From Entrophospora sp. SA101 (lineage: Eukaryota; Glomeromycota; Glomeromycetes; Entrophosporales; Entrophosporaceae): a DNA stretch of 37,123 nt. This document shows positions 1 to 10,755 of this stretch, in pieces; position 1 is the first letter of the stretch, and each line of letters begins with the position of its first letter. The notes beneath the pieces are model-generated. The model worked only from the letters and a program-made list of their open reading frames with translations, did no database searches and was not told where the DNA came from. Position numbers and translations under genes: made by a program. The stretch spans positions 1-37,123 of the forward strand of contig CAUDNR010000226.1 in the NCBI GenBank assembly GCA_958430865.1, read 5' to 3'.

Positions 1-74
1 TTGACATAGGTTTTGAAACTATGCTTTAATCTTAGACTAGTTTTGATATGTCAAAATAGTTTTGGAAACCAACA

Positions 75-650
75 CTAATGACGATCTAGCATTGACAAAA
101 CTTCTTCATAGGAAGGTGGTGGTGTACGGCTATGTTGACTTTCTTCTCTTCTTCGAGCAGAGGTATTTGCATTATGGATTTGGTCAAATTACGTTTCTGG
201 AATTTTGATTAACATACATTGCTATTAGATTGTCTGTATATAGGTAAATAACTTTTAATGAAATGATCTCACCTGGTCTTTCCCAAAATCGAGAACGAAA
301 CTCATCAAAATATTTCTCAGCAAATCTAGATCTCCTACCTACTCTATTTCCAGCCATATACCAGCATAATGACTAGTACAATCAATATGAGTGAGAGACT
401 ATATACCAAGGTTTGTACACATGAATCAGAGACTCTACGTTCTGCATATACTTACATTATGACTATTAACAAGACTTCGAAACTTATCTTTACATTGGTG
501 ACCAGTATAAGTAGTGCGGAATTGTACATTTATTTTATTTGCGATACTATTCCAGAAATCTACTCTACTACTACCAACAATATCGTGGTATTCAGCATTC
601 CTAATTTTTCGTTCATTTATTAATAATTTCAATTGTTCATTGGTCCACAT
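75..650 (-). pseudogene. Myb/SANT-like (trihelix-type) DNA-binding protein gene with an in-frame stop
   Basis: Exon 1 (650-456) encodes 65 residues beginning MWTNEQLKLL. It has spaced tryptophans (W2, W33) and a C-terminal basic helix (CKDKFRSLV), the pattern of a Myb/SANT or trihelix domain, which binds DNA and often accompanies Harbinger-type transposases. A clear GTAAGT donor joins exon 2 (372-273) in frame, adding a basic stretch (VGRRSRFAEKYFDEFRSRFW). From exon 2 the only acceptor I see (197-198) gives two codons and then TAA at 189-191. The same frame continues past that stop with a coding-like tail ending PPPSYEEVLSMLDRH and TAG at 75-77. Either the stop is a disabling mutation or sequencing error, or the product is only about 100 residues. 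I chose M at 650 because the longer reading upstream runs into the 709-974 inverted repeat. The fold call is by pattern, not by search. Confidence 0.55.
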
Positions 651-708
651 CGTGAAATGGGAATTAATAGAATAGGGACAGATATAAAAAAATGGCACGT
701 ATTTTCTC

Positions 709-974
709 ACATATATGGGGTCTGGACAATAGAAACGGACCATGTTGTGAAAATGATGTTTTGAGAAAATTTAAAAAAAGATCTGCATTTCAAGTAATTT
801 ACTATTGTTTTTAAAACTTTAATGGAGGGTATCTCAAAGTTTTATTAAGCAAAGTGGGTATGGTTTCTAAGCCAAAAATGTTCTACATGAGGAATTACAT
901 ATAATAGAGATACTAACTCAAAATTGCTTTCTTCACAACATGGTCCGTTTCTAATGCCCACACCCCATGTATGT
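709..974. repeat. Inverted repeat, 43-bp arms (foldback or MITE-like)
   Basis: Positions 709-751 are the reverse complement of 932-974 with four mismatches in 43 bp. Both arms share the core CACAACATGGTCCGTTTCT. The 180-bp centre is AT-rich and shows no coding pattern. The left arm lies just upstream of the Myb/SANT-like gene start. I found no convincing target-site duplication, so it could be a small non-autonomous DNA transposon or the ends of a decayed one. Confidence 0.7.
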
Positions 975-1263
975 CACAGCATTGCGCAGTTAGAAGGGCT
1001 CAAAGTTGCACAAGTTTACAATGTTCACGATGAAATTGGTCGCCAATATCGTTACTAAATTTAGACTAGCCTGTGACAATCATTTCTAAATTTGGCAGTC
1101 ATAAAAAGATGAATTATTCTTTTGAATAGTTGGATGCGAAACATCCAAGCATCCTTTTGCATAATGATGTAATTTTTCATAAAATAGTCTATTTTGTGGC
1201 CAAATAGTGCATTGATTGAGTAGTCTGATAAATTACTACAGAAACATATAAATAGACCAAAAA
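975..1263. other. Spacer left of the duplicated IDE block
   Basis: This stretch is unique in the window. A 69-codon minus-strand frame (1061-1270) has no recognisable domain and no splice context, so I do not call it a gene. Its right edge at 1264 is where near-identity with contig C begins. Confidence 0.4.
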
Positions 1264-2509
1264 ATTGCAATGTATAACTTTAATTAATACTTAGTTTGGA
1301 AATCATTAATTATAATATTAACGGATTCTTAACAGGACAAATGTTCGTAATGGTCCATAATGATAATTCGTTAACAACACAGGCCGTAACACTAGTTGCA
1401 GTGTGCCCCACATGTAAAATATATAATTTTAAATTATATCATAGTCATATGATATATATGTATTTTATTTTGTTGTTTCAATAAAATTATTTAAATCAAC
1501 GTTAGGAGTTGGTGTTGGTCCTAAATCCATACTAGATTTCCATAAAACAATATCTTCAATCAATTCACTATCAACATGAATTCCTTGTTTTCCATCAACA
1601 AGAATACCATTCTCTTTAATTTTATTATTGCAATCACCATCACCATTCAAGTCTTTAATAATATTATTGCTGCTTCCATCACCACCATTCAAGTATGATT
1701 TGCTAATCTTTTTCATCAAGACTTCTATTTCTTCTTCATTTGCCTTGGTCTCATCAACTAACAATGTTTTCAAAATCTTTTCTAATGCTTGTGCATCAAT
1801 TTTTCCTGTTTTAGCAGAATTTAAAGCCTCTTCTAATTCTTTTAAATCAAATTTAGTGATTCCTTGTTCATTCAAACATGAATGAAGATGTTTTATGTCA
1901 ATTGGTTTGGTTGTTTGGACTTTGTTCTGTGATTTTAAATGTACCGAAAGTTTTTTATGATTTGGTGATGTTGTATAAAAATGATCTTTGAAAAAATCAA
2001 GTATTTCTGATTTTGTAATTTTGTGTAGTTCTTCAACATCAGTTTCAACTATATTAATAATAATATATGATAAAGTTATTTGATTTATTAGAAAAATTTT
2101 TGAACAAAAATAATTTTAATTTATACCTTTATTAAATTCATAAAATCCATCAGTAATATGACCCCAATATTTAGAAACTTCTTGGTATAGATTTTTGGGC
2201 TTTTCTGTTTTTATGGTAATGATTGATTGAATTTGATTCTGATATACTTCATCTGACATTTCTTCAATCATTTTCTAAACAAAATGGTTGATTGATTAAT
2301 TAATTAGCATATATATAAATACATACATAAATATTAACTAATTAAAAAAGCATACTTGTAATTTTTTAAAAAATTCTTCAATTCGATGTTCAAGATAATT
2401 TGGATCTTTTTCACTTTGAACTATAAATACTAAACCCATGATTCCAGAAGTTGAATCTGCCCAATTAAATACCATATATCCTAATATATACATCAAAATT
2501 AGTTAGAAA

Positions 2510-2540
<31 letters not shown>

Positions 2541-5500
2541 ATAATAAATGGTGTTCACCTAATTGTTCTTTAGTTCTAATTTGATCAAAAAAAGGTTGAT
2601 TAATAATTTGTGCCAATATACTTAATTTGTTTCTTGATTTAACATCTTTATTATGACTAAGTTCAATATAATATTCTATTGCTGAATTGATGTCATTAAC
2701 ATCATAAACATCATGTTGATAAACATATCTTTTTCCCACTGGTAATAAAATTGGTCTTTCACCAATTCTTTGTGAAGGAGAAAGTGGCTTAGGCTTTAAA
2801 ATGTCTTCAAAAATTTTTATATATTTTAGTGAATCTTCTTTATCAACATTTCCATGAACTAAACATTCAACATGTAAATCATTTAATAAATTTGGATAAA
2901 AATTTTGTATATCCTGACTAACAATATTCTCCAATGCGGATAATTTTTCTTCATTGGTCCAAAATTTTTCAGAAAGTAAATTATAGGTATAATACATTGC
3001 AGTTTGGTAAGGTGTATCATATAAGGTATTATGATATTCCCGTAATAGTTTTTCTTTGTATAGATCAAACCTTTTTGAATCAACCTCAAAATTCTTCATT
3101 TTCAAAAGTATTTTTTCTAAAAGAACCACTGCTTTATCATTGTATCCAGAAATGTAAATGTAAAAATTTTCATCATATTCTAAACTATATTCAAGTTCTG
3201 CAATTTTTGCACTATAAGAGTATTCATTTAATGCATCTTCTATCAATTCCAAATATAAACGGGTCTTAACAGCATTGGATGGTGTAGCATACACTAGCGG
3301 ACTAATAAACAATTAATATATTTGATATCATTATTTTGCATCATATGAATCAAAAAGTTTTACCTTCGAATTTTGAACCAAATGTAAACTTTAGGTACCC
3401 AAAATGTATCATCTTTTTTATACCAAATACGAACCAAGTCAGTGTTTTTAATCAAATTTGGATGTTTGAGGGGCTAATCAAATTATTATATTATTATAAT
3501 ATTTAAATTTGAATAAGTTGAAAAATGGAAATATTTCTAAAAAGATATTTTCTTGTTAAATAAACATACAGTAATGATTCCTTGTTTTTTAATTTCAAAG
3601 TTTGTTGGAATAAACTCATTTGGTAATGGAAGTTTTAATTCAGAGTCAATAGTTGTTGATTTTAATTCCTAATAAAAAAATAAAAAAAAATATATATCAA
3701 ATAAATATTTCAATATACTCAACAAATTATGTTTAATGAATCTTTACCTGAAGAAAGTTTTCACTCATAGGTTCAACTTTATATTCTATACCATATTGTT
3801 TTTCTTTTTGATCCAAATTAGTAAAAGTTTGACTGACTAAAGTAAGGATAAAATTATCAGGTCTTAACCAATCTAAATTTTCTTGGATTAATTTAGGGTT
3901 GTATTCCCTAAAAATATATGATTTATTTAAGACCCATTCACGAGGATATGGACTTTGTAAAGCATTGGAAAGTTCAGAAGTGTAATCTTCAGGTGGAGAT
4001 TTTTCTTTGAATTTAAATGATACAGTGGAAAGAATCTCAGCCTTTACAAAATCATTATTTAATAAATATAGTAATTAATATATATGAATTAATCCCACAA
4101 AATTTTGTTAAAATCATACCTCATGGTATATCCATTCTTGAATTCCTTCATTTTTCAACATTTTAATGTATTGAAAAATGATTTTAACAACTTCTTCATA
4201 ATTAGCTATAAACATTATATGATTGTAAATAAATAAATATAATCATAACCATTAATTTAGAATTTTTCATAAATAAAATTACCTAGACCCGATTCAGTTA
4301 AATCAACATCAATATTGAAGAATCCAAATCCTGCATTTGAATCTTCTGGTCCTGCTTCCAAAGAATTTGCTAAACCTTTTCAATAAAAAGTAAGTAAATA
4401 AGTAAACAAGTAAGTAAACAAATAAACAAATAAATAATGACTTTTCTTTTTTTTTTTTTGGAAATAACAAACCTTTCTTTTTCAACAGTGAAAATATAGA
4501 GCCAGCACCTTCATGGCCCAATAAATGTGATAGATACCTTCCAGGCTTTTATAGTGATGTTTTTACAGGAAAAATTTTAAAGAATTTATAGGTGTGAAAA
4601 AAGTTTAAATACTAATATATATATTTACCTTAGCACGGAATAAAGGATCTTGGACTGGAAAAGGAAACTTTATTTTCAAACTTATTAAATCCTTGACTGG
4701 TTTGACAAATACTTTTTTCTAAAATAGAAAAGGAAATTTTAAAATTTTTAATATAAACATTACGTTTGATATTTGAAAATACATGATTTGATTTTACCAT
4801 CAACTCATTTTTAGTATAAGGGTTTTCTTTGAAAATTGGTATTGGTATTGATTTATTATTAACATCAGAAAATTTATCTACTACCCATTGAGTTAATTGA
4901 TCCAAAGGCTCTAAGTATTCATCATAAAATTACATATAAAATAGATTACCATTAATAATAAGTATATAGATTCATAAAAGTACAAATAACTAATGATATA
5001 ATAAATATATTATTAATGATACCTTGACCCAACACAACCAATTTCATAATATTTGCTGAGTAATAATTGTTGTGAAACTTTAATAACTCATCCCTAACAT
5101 CCAACCCTTCTTTAAGTGGATTATCTTTTAAGGTAACTAAATTTCCAGTACCAAATTTTTTATAAGGATGTTTTGGGCTTGATAAAATTCTTCCAAGTTC
5201 ATATAACCTAAATATATCAGACTGAAGATTTTTTTTAAATTCTATATATATTTAAAAAAAAGATGGGATTATTTCAATCTACTATACAAACTAAATGATA
5301 TATAATGTATACATATTATTGATCATTACCAGAATCCACTGCGTGAAGTTCCCTGTCAGTACAACTAGGATCAAATAATGGTGATATAAAAAATTGCGCA
5401 AATCTATAAAAAATTAATAATTAATTGATTAATTAATTAAAATTACAATGACTATTTTTTAATTTTAAAGTACGTATTAAGTATTAGTTACCTATCCAAA

Positions 5501-5646
5501 GCACCTTCCAAATTTTCATGAGCTACTTCAAAATAATAGTTTGTATGGTCTTCACTAGTATATGCATTTGAATATCCACCGTGATTTGATAAGTACTAAT
5601 AAGAATCATAAATTATTATTATTGTGCAAACAAGTCCAAATATAAA
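1264..5646 (+). repeat. Direct duplicate segment, copy in contig A (pairs with 32902-37123)
   Basis: From ATTGCAATG at 1264 this segment matches 32902-37123 in the same orientation, at an offset of +31638 and later +31636. Differences I saw are a (TA)n tract two bases shorter in the right copy, three substitutions at 3079, 3082 and 3089, and 154 bases (4794-4947) missing from the right copy. The match is cut off by the window end. Positions 1264-1962 also occur a third time, inverted, at 10756-11455. Confidence 0.9.
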
Positions 5647-6344
5647 TATCAACATAGTCATGTATTTTCCTGCAAAAATCATCCGCAACTGCAAACGTAT
5701 TTTAAATTTTATTGGTGGGTTAGGCATATTTAGAAACTACATTGGCAATCGCAGATGATTTTTGCATTTTAACACTATAATAAATTTCAATTACTTCAGA
5801 GTATTCATTTTCTTTTGGATACTACAAAATATAATTTTAATAAGGTATAGTATTGAAAATTTGATTTTCTATATCAATTGATCATATAGGATTTTTTTTA
5901 CCTTTTTAGTACCCTATAAATATTATTAAATTGATTGATGAGTTTTTAATTAGTTAAATATCATGATTTAAATTATGTATATAAATATTACCATGAACAA
6001 AAGATGTTCGCAGAAATGAGCAAGACCTTCTAAATTGTCCTAAACAACAACAATAACATTTTTTCACAAAGACATCAAAAAATATATATAAATGTATGTA
6101 TATAATAGAAAAATCATACTGGATCAGATAACTGTCCAACATGGACATCTAAAGCAGCACTAGACTTGTCAGTTTCAGGGTCATGAATAAGCAATGCTTC
6201 TAACTCATTATTTAGATGAATCAAGCGATAGGAACGATTATCATTTTCTGGTTTTTCGATTATCTTTGAAAATACAGCATATGAATTATCAGGAGAAATC
6301 TCAAAACCAGAGGGAAGCTTATCAAATTTTGATGATGGTGCCAT
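1465..6344 (-). CDS. Insulin-degrading enzyme / Ste23-type M16 zinc metallopeptidase, complete 19-exon gene (copy 1)
   Basis: M16A peptidases of this family degrade small peptides inside a two-half clamshell. I placed 19 exons: 6344-6120, 6039-5992, 5913-5902, 5821-5795, 5595-5492, 5403-5330, 5241-5023, 4910-4798, 4718-4629, 4545-4473, 4375-4283, 4205-4120, 4041-3748, 3668-3570, 3473-3364, 3301-2559, 2480-2356, 2274-2127, 2048-1465. They sum to 3267 nt, 1088 residues, with all phases consistent. The inverted zinc motif HFCEH is at residues 83-87. The third zinc ligand is Glu164, 81 residues after the first His as in human IDE. RTKEQLGY, carrying the substrate-binding Arg and Tyr of the second half, is at 798-805. 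Human IDE is 1019 residues; the excess is a ~90-residue C-terminal insert. No signal peptide is evident, so it is probably cytosolic. The conserved WYGT motif reads QYGI here. Confidence 0.93.
2512..2537. repeat. (TA)n microsatellite in IDE intron 16
   Basis: A pure TA run lies beside the donor of exon 16. The copy at 34150-34173 is one TA unit shorter, giving a simple length marker between the two copies. Confidence 0.9.
5671..5766. repeat. Short inverted-repeat element inside IDE intron 4 (copy 1)
   Basis: The left end TGCAAAAATCATCCGCAACTGC (22 bp) pairs with the right end (5745-5766) with three mismatches around a ~50-bp centre containing GGTGGGTTAGGC. The same element is at 19067-19162 in IDE copy 2, so it entered the intron before the two copies diverged. 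It looks like a miniature inverted-repeat transposon. I saw no clear target duplication. Confidence 0.6.
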
Positions 6345-9341
6345 AGTTGTATGTTTCGAGTAAATAATTTGTAATTGCAAATGTTTGAGATATAAGTTTT
6401 TCAACAAGATGAATAACTAATAATTTTATCAATAATAATTAAAAATATTTGAAATAATGATTTATTAGTGTGTTTAAATAAAATAAATGGGCACACATCT
6501 TTCTTTTTACGTAAGGAACGGGAACGGATCTGATTGTTTCGGGAGCCATAATAATAATAAATAATTTCACAAAAAAGGACATTTAGGGAACCAAAATATC
6601 AGATTAAATGTTCAACATTAAATTCAATGCCCACTTTATTAAAGTATAATTTTTGGATATTATGAGATTAAAAAAACAAGGTGTGTACCTAAAAAAAAAA
6701 TCGATTATCTTTATCCTTTAGCAATATTGTGCGAATGCCTAACCTTTTATGGTAAAGACTGCTAATCAGAACTTTCTAAGGAATAAGTAAATTATTTACT
6801 TGTTATTTCATATCACTTTTATCGTGTACTTAACAAACAACATCATATATATAATCATGGGAGATGTACACTAATTATGGACTGTGCCAACAAAACATGG
6901 TCTGTCTGAGCTCACGGACTCAAGATTTAGTTAAGACCTTTATATGCTAAATATTTAATATTAACATTAAGTGATTTTCTCTAAAATAAAAAACTTGACG
7001 AGACCCATGTTTTGTTGACACAGACAGTATCCCGCGTAAAAACTAATTTGTAATTCGTTATTGAAATAAACATATAATAAATAATAAATTCTCGTTTGTA
7101 ATTTTTAAATTTATTACTTGAAAATCAATATTTTTAAATTGTTTTTGTTGTACATATATTAATATAGCAATGTCCGTCGTATTCGATAAATATTTATTGT
7201 TATGAATAGCCATATTAATATTAATATTAACATTAATTATCCGTTAAATCATTATAATAATCATCATTATTATAATAGATGGAAATCAAATCGGAATGCA
7301 CTATGTATGGTAATAGTAATAGTAATAAATAATTAATATTTTTCGACACTTCCCGAACAGGGTAAAAATGGCCAGCTTTGTCTCAAGTTCTATAGTGCAA
7401 GCAAGTCTAGTGATAAAGATTACACGACATCAAGTAATAACTGTTACAAAAATTCACACTGGTTTGGTTGGTGCTTGACCTTCTTGATGTGCCATTTCGT
7501 TATAGAATTCTAATCAATGAAATGTATCTTTTTATAATCGTACCAGGGCCCGAAAAAATCAATTTTCCGGTTCATTTAGAAAAACTCGATTGAAATTATA
7601 GCATTAAAAAAATATTTTTCTTATCGTTTATTATAAATTTGTTAAGAAAATATCACAAGTGGTTTCTAAGTTAAAAGTGTTTTCGTGAAAAAATTACATA
7701 TTAATTAATATAGATATAAAATAAAATCGTTCAATTGATTAAAACTATTTTTCTACTATTTATCATTTAATAATGCATTTACTTCACGATTTTCTTGCAA
7801 TTGATGCACAACAACCACAATACCAACTAAATAATAATAATGATTTGATCAAAAAACATTTACAAATAATTGATTAATATTAACTAACTACTTTAATTTT
7901 GTAATTTCCGTCCGATTCATAGGCCCAACAATACAGCCTGCAAAACAGTAAAGTAATTCATTAGTGAGACAAGTGAAACGTTTACTATCAAAACGTATAT
8001 AATGAATGGTAAACATTTTTTCACTTGTAGGAAAATATTACAAAAGTAACACACGGCAGAAACAAGAACAAAAACCGTTTAAAACTAATTAATTTAATAT
8101 AACACATGATTTTGTTATTTGTTTGCATAATCTCTTGTCAGCAAAACAATAAAATAGCTCAAACATCCATTTGATGTGTTTGCTGATAATTCAACACTCT
8201 GTCGTATGGTGTCTGATTTAGTGTGCACACATTTTGATATACTTGAATTTCTTTGATAGGCCGTTCCCTTTCGTTATTGTTATTATTTTATAAAGATTTT
8301 TTTTTTGAACAATATGAAAATTCAAAAAGTAAGGATTGAATTATGGAATAAAAAAAACGAACTATCAATGAAATATTTCGGCAAGCCCCAATCCAAACAA
8401 ATTAACTGCTTTCATTTTGATTATGAGATCCTAGTGATCGATGAAGTATACAATCTATTTTAGATTTCTTCGTATAACAAAAATCTAAATTTTATGGAAC
8501 ATTGACCCTGATACAAATAATAATAATATACAAGAATGAATATACAGTATATACATATTTACACTAAATCAACAGAACGAAATATCAAAAATAAATAGGT
8601 CCTCTCAAAGTGTTAAAATCGTTTGAGCAATAAATGGATTGGTAAACGGAATGAATCATGTCAAAATTTAAAGAACTTACTAAACTTCAACCTAATCTTC
8701 ACATTTTGTAAAGAGTTTAAATTTGACCAATTTAATCACTTTGAGAAGTAATAATGTCATCTGATCTAACATTAGAAGAAGCAACCCAAAATCACCGATT
8801 GTTATTTCACATGGTGAACTTGCTTTTTTACTGACAAGATTCAATCAATCTATTATGTAAATATTTAATTTATAAATGCTGATGTTCTAATTCTTTCATC
8901 CTCGCATATATTCTTATTCCACACTCAAATTCTAATTTATTAGTAATTATTTTCCATGGATATTATTTTCACAAGACCATAACTTCCTTTATGAGTTGCT
9001 AATAGAAATATACCTGCCTCTTGTACAAGATTATTGTCAGTATTACTGTTATTCTCATTGGTGTCATGAACTCTTAAAGGTTGTTTAATATATTAATTTT
9101 TTATTACAATTAATTATTTATTATTTATAGTTTTACAATAAAGTTCTTTGTTTTAATCTTGTTACAATATTTAATTATGTAGACAATTGAGAAACACCAT
9201 AATATGTAGTAAAACTCAAGTCTTTGTAATTGAATAAACAAAAAAAATGCCAAGTTTTAATGATTGAAAAATATCTACCATATTAATCAATATTTTTTGT
9301 CCCATTTTTTAAACATTTTTAATATAAATCAAATAAACAAA
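6345..9341. other. Intergenic region between IDE and Nudix genes
   Basis: I see no supported gene here. About 6345-8405 is homologous to 19752-21946 upstream of IDE copy 2 and so belongs to the duplicated block. The copies differ by many indels that break every reading frame, which argues against conserved coding. A hairpin repeat is at 6882-7023. From about 8410 to 9341 the sequence is AT-rich and unique in this window. Confidence 0.5.
6882..7023. repeat. Hairpin / MITE-like inverted repeat upstream of IDE copy 1
   Basis: The left arm 6882-6903 (core CCAACAAAACATGG) is complementary to 7001-7023 (CCATGTTTTGTTGACACAG) with few mismatches, around a ~100-bp AT-rich centre. The homologous element at 20288-20436 has the same arms, so it predates the IDE block duplication. 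Confidence 0.6.
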
Positions 9342-10431
9342 CTAAATCTTTCCTTCGTTTTTCAAAGCATTGTATAAAGCCAAGGCAGACAATGCCTTCA
9401 TATCGGGTATTTTCCACAATTCATTCAATTTAATTAATCTTACAGTGATATTTTCTCCTTCATCTTTCAATCCCGTTAATTTACCCTCCAACTTTTCCAC
9501 ATCTTCTTTTTTCATCTCTTTAATACATAAAAATAATTTTAAAAATTCATCAGATCCACCAGGTGAAGGATATGCTCCTCTAAATTTATCACCATATGCT
9601 AATTCTGTAAGATCAATCAAATCTTTCTCCTTGATTTCTATACCTATTTCTTCTTTAATTTCATCACTACATTTCCCACTGAAATTACCTGATCCATCTA
9701 GCATACCTGAAAAATTCATTAATTCTTGTAAGAAAAAGCACAATATATTATATATATATATATTTAATAACCAAGTAACAATTCTGAATTACCTGCAGGT
9801 ATTTCAGGAAATGAGAATGATGGTGCAGGAATACGAGCTTGATAAGTTAGAACAACTTGTTCTTTCATAGTTGGATCATTTTCATCTATTGATCTTAAAA
9901 TCAATAATACTGCAACAGATCCTCCTCGCTTTATAAATATATATATAAACATATATATTAATAATAATAATGGTAATGATAATAGTTGCTATTACTAATA
10001 ATATTTCCATTTTTTTTCTTGATTAACAAAATACCAACCATAAATACTATCGCAGGCTTATTTATGCCACTTTTAACATGTTTTTTATTGACCTTGAATT
10101 TAACAAAACCTATATTTTTTCCAAAGTAATCAACATTTTGAATTTCAATTTCATTAATTTCTAATTCTCGTTTTTCTGTCGCAAGAATTTCTTTAGATAA
10201 AGCATCAGCCCAGTCTTTAAATGGTTGAAATTCAAGAACTGGGTTGATATTAATTGTTTGATCTTTTGTACTAACAGGAATTGAACGTCCTGCAATTTTA
10301 AGAGACATGATGTTTCTTATAATAGTGTTAGTTGCTACTAATTTAATAGTTGGTGTGGTATTTTTAAAATTAGTATTAGTCTTTCTAATAAAATTGTTAA
10401 AAATGTTAAAAATGCTTTTTACCATTATCAT
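9342..10431 (-). CDS. Nudix hydrolase, ADP-sugar/nucleoside-diphosphate-sugar pyrophosphatase type (plant NUDT14-like)
   Basis: Three exons (10431-10039, 9928-9793, 9706-9342) join in phase to 297 residues. Enzymes of this type split NDP-sugars into NMP and sugar phosphate using Mg2+. Order: N-terminal strand domain, the family landmark PAIVFM-RGGSVAVLLIL at the exon 1/2 join, FPEIPAG, then the Nudix box from PAGMLDG through EIKEEIGIEI; the length is close to plant NUDT14. The box keeps EExG, but the usual Arg of RExxEExG is Asp (SDEIKEE). The first ~45 residues contain no Asp or Glu and are rich in Lys, Arg, Asn and Thr, typical of a mitochondrial presequence. A shorter start at 10308 (MSLKIAG) would give a 256-residue cytosolic form. 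Donor 1 is a weak GTTGGT. Confidence 0.85.
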
Positions 10432-10479
10432 CGCATGTACTATTATTAATTATATTTCTTCGTTGAGTTAAAACTATTT

Positions 10480-10623
10480 TCACGTGATATTTTCCATTTG
10501 TATATGGTGCAAGTCACCTAGTCCCGCAACTTGCTGCGCCTCGTAGCCAATTTTGGGAAAATCACCAAAACTCAGAATTTGTAAGTTATGCTCAAAAATG
10601 CAATAAAATTTTATATCACGTGA
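10480..10623. repeat. MITE-like element with perfect 11-bp inverted ends
   Basis: TCACGTGATAT at 10480-10490 is perfectly complementary to ATATCACGTGA at 10613-10623. The enclosed core (about 10508-10555) is distinctly GC-richer than its surroundings. It lies about 50 bp upstream of the Nudix start, where its CACGTG E-box motifs could also act on transcription; that is inference. Confidence 0.5.
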
Positions 10624-10692
10624 CCTTTAATGGTGATACAAATTAAAAAAAATATTTATATATTAATATATAACATTGCTAAAAAAAATTTC

Positions 10693-10733
10693 CTTCTTCA
10701 TGTGAAGAAGCCAATGCTCCTGCGGAGAGCATT
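10693..10733. repeat. Two adjacent small hairpins at the end of contig A
   Basis: CTTCTTCA-TG-TGAAGAAG (10693-10710) and AATGCTC...GAGCATT (10713-10733) are perfect stems of 8 and 7 bp. They stand immediately before the scaffold gap. They may be part of a repeat end; no function is evident. Confidence 0.45.
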
Positions 10734-10745
10734 CTTTGAGAGCTT

Positions 10746-10755
10746 NNNNNNNNNN
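10746..10755. other. Assembly gap (10 N)
   Basis: Ten N bases separate contig A from contig B. Order and orientation across it rest only on scaffolding. Confidence 0.99.

Noticed and set aside
1061..1270. 69-codon minus-strand frame with aromatic-rich sequence
   Set aside because: No domain, no splice context, and it crosses the duplication boundary at 1264.
1628..1885. Plus-strand frame opposite IDE exon 19 (also 10834-11091 and 33266-33523)
   Set aside because: Antisense shadow of the Asp/Glu/Asn-rich IDE C-terminus; composition is Ser/Phe/Leu as expected for a shadow.
10500..10560. GC-rich patch that might be a tRNA or small RNA
   Set aside because: No cloverleaf arms could be drawn; it is the core of an inverted-repeat element.
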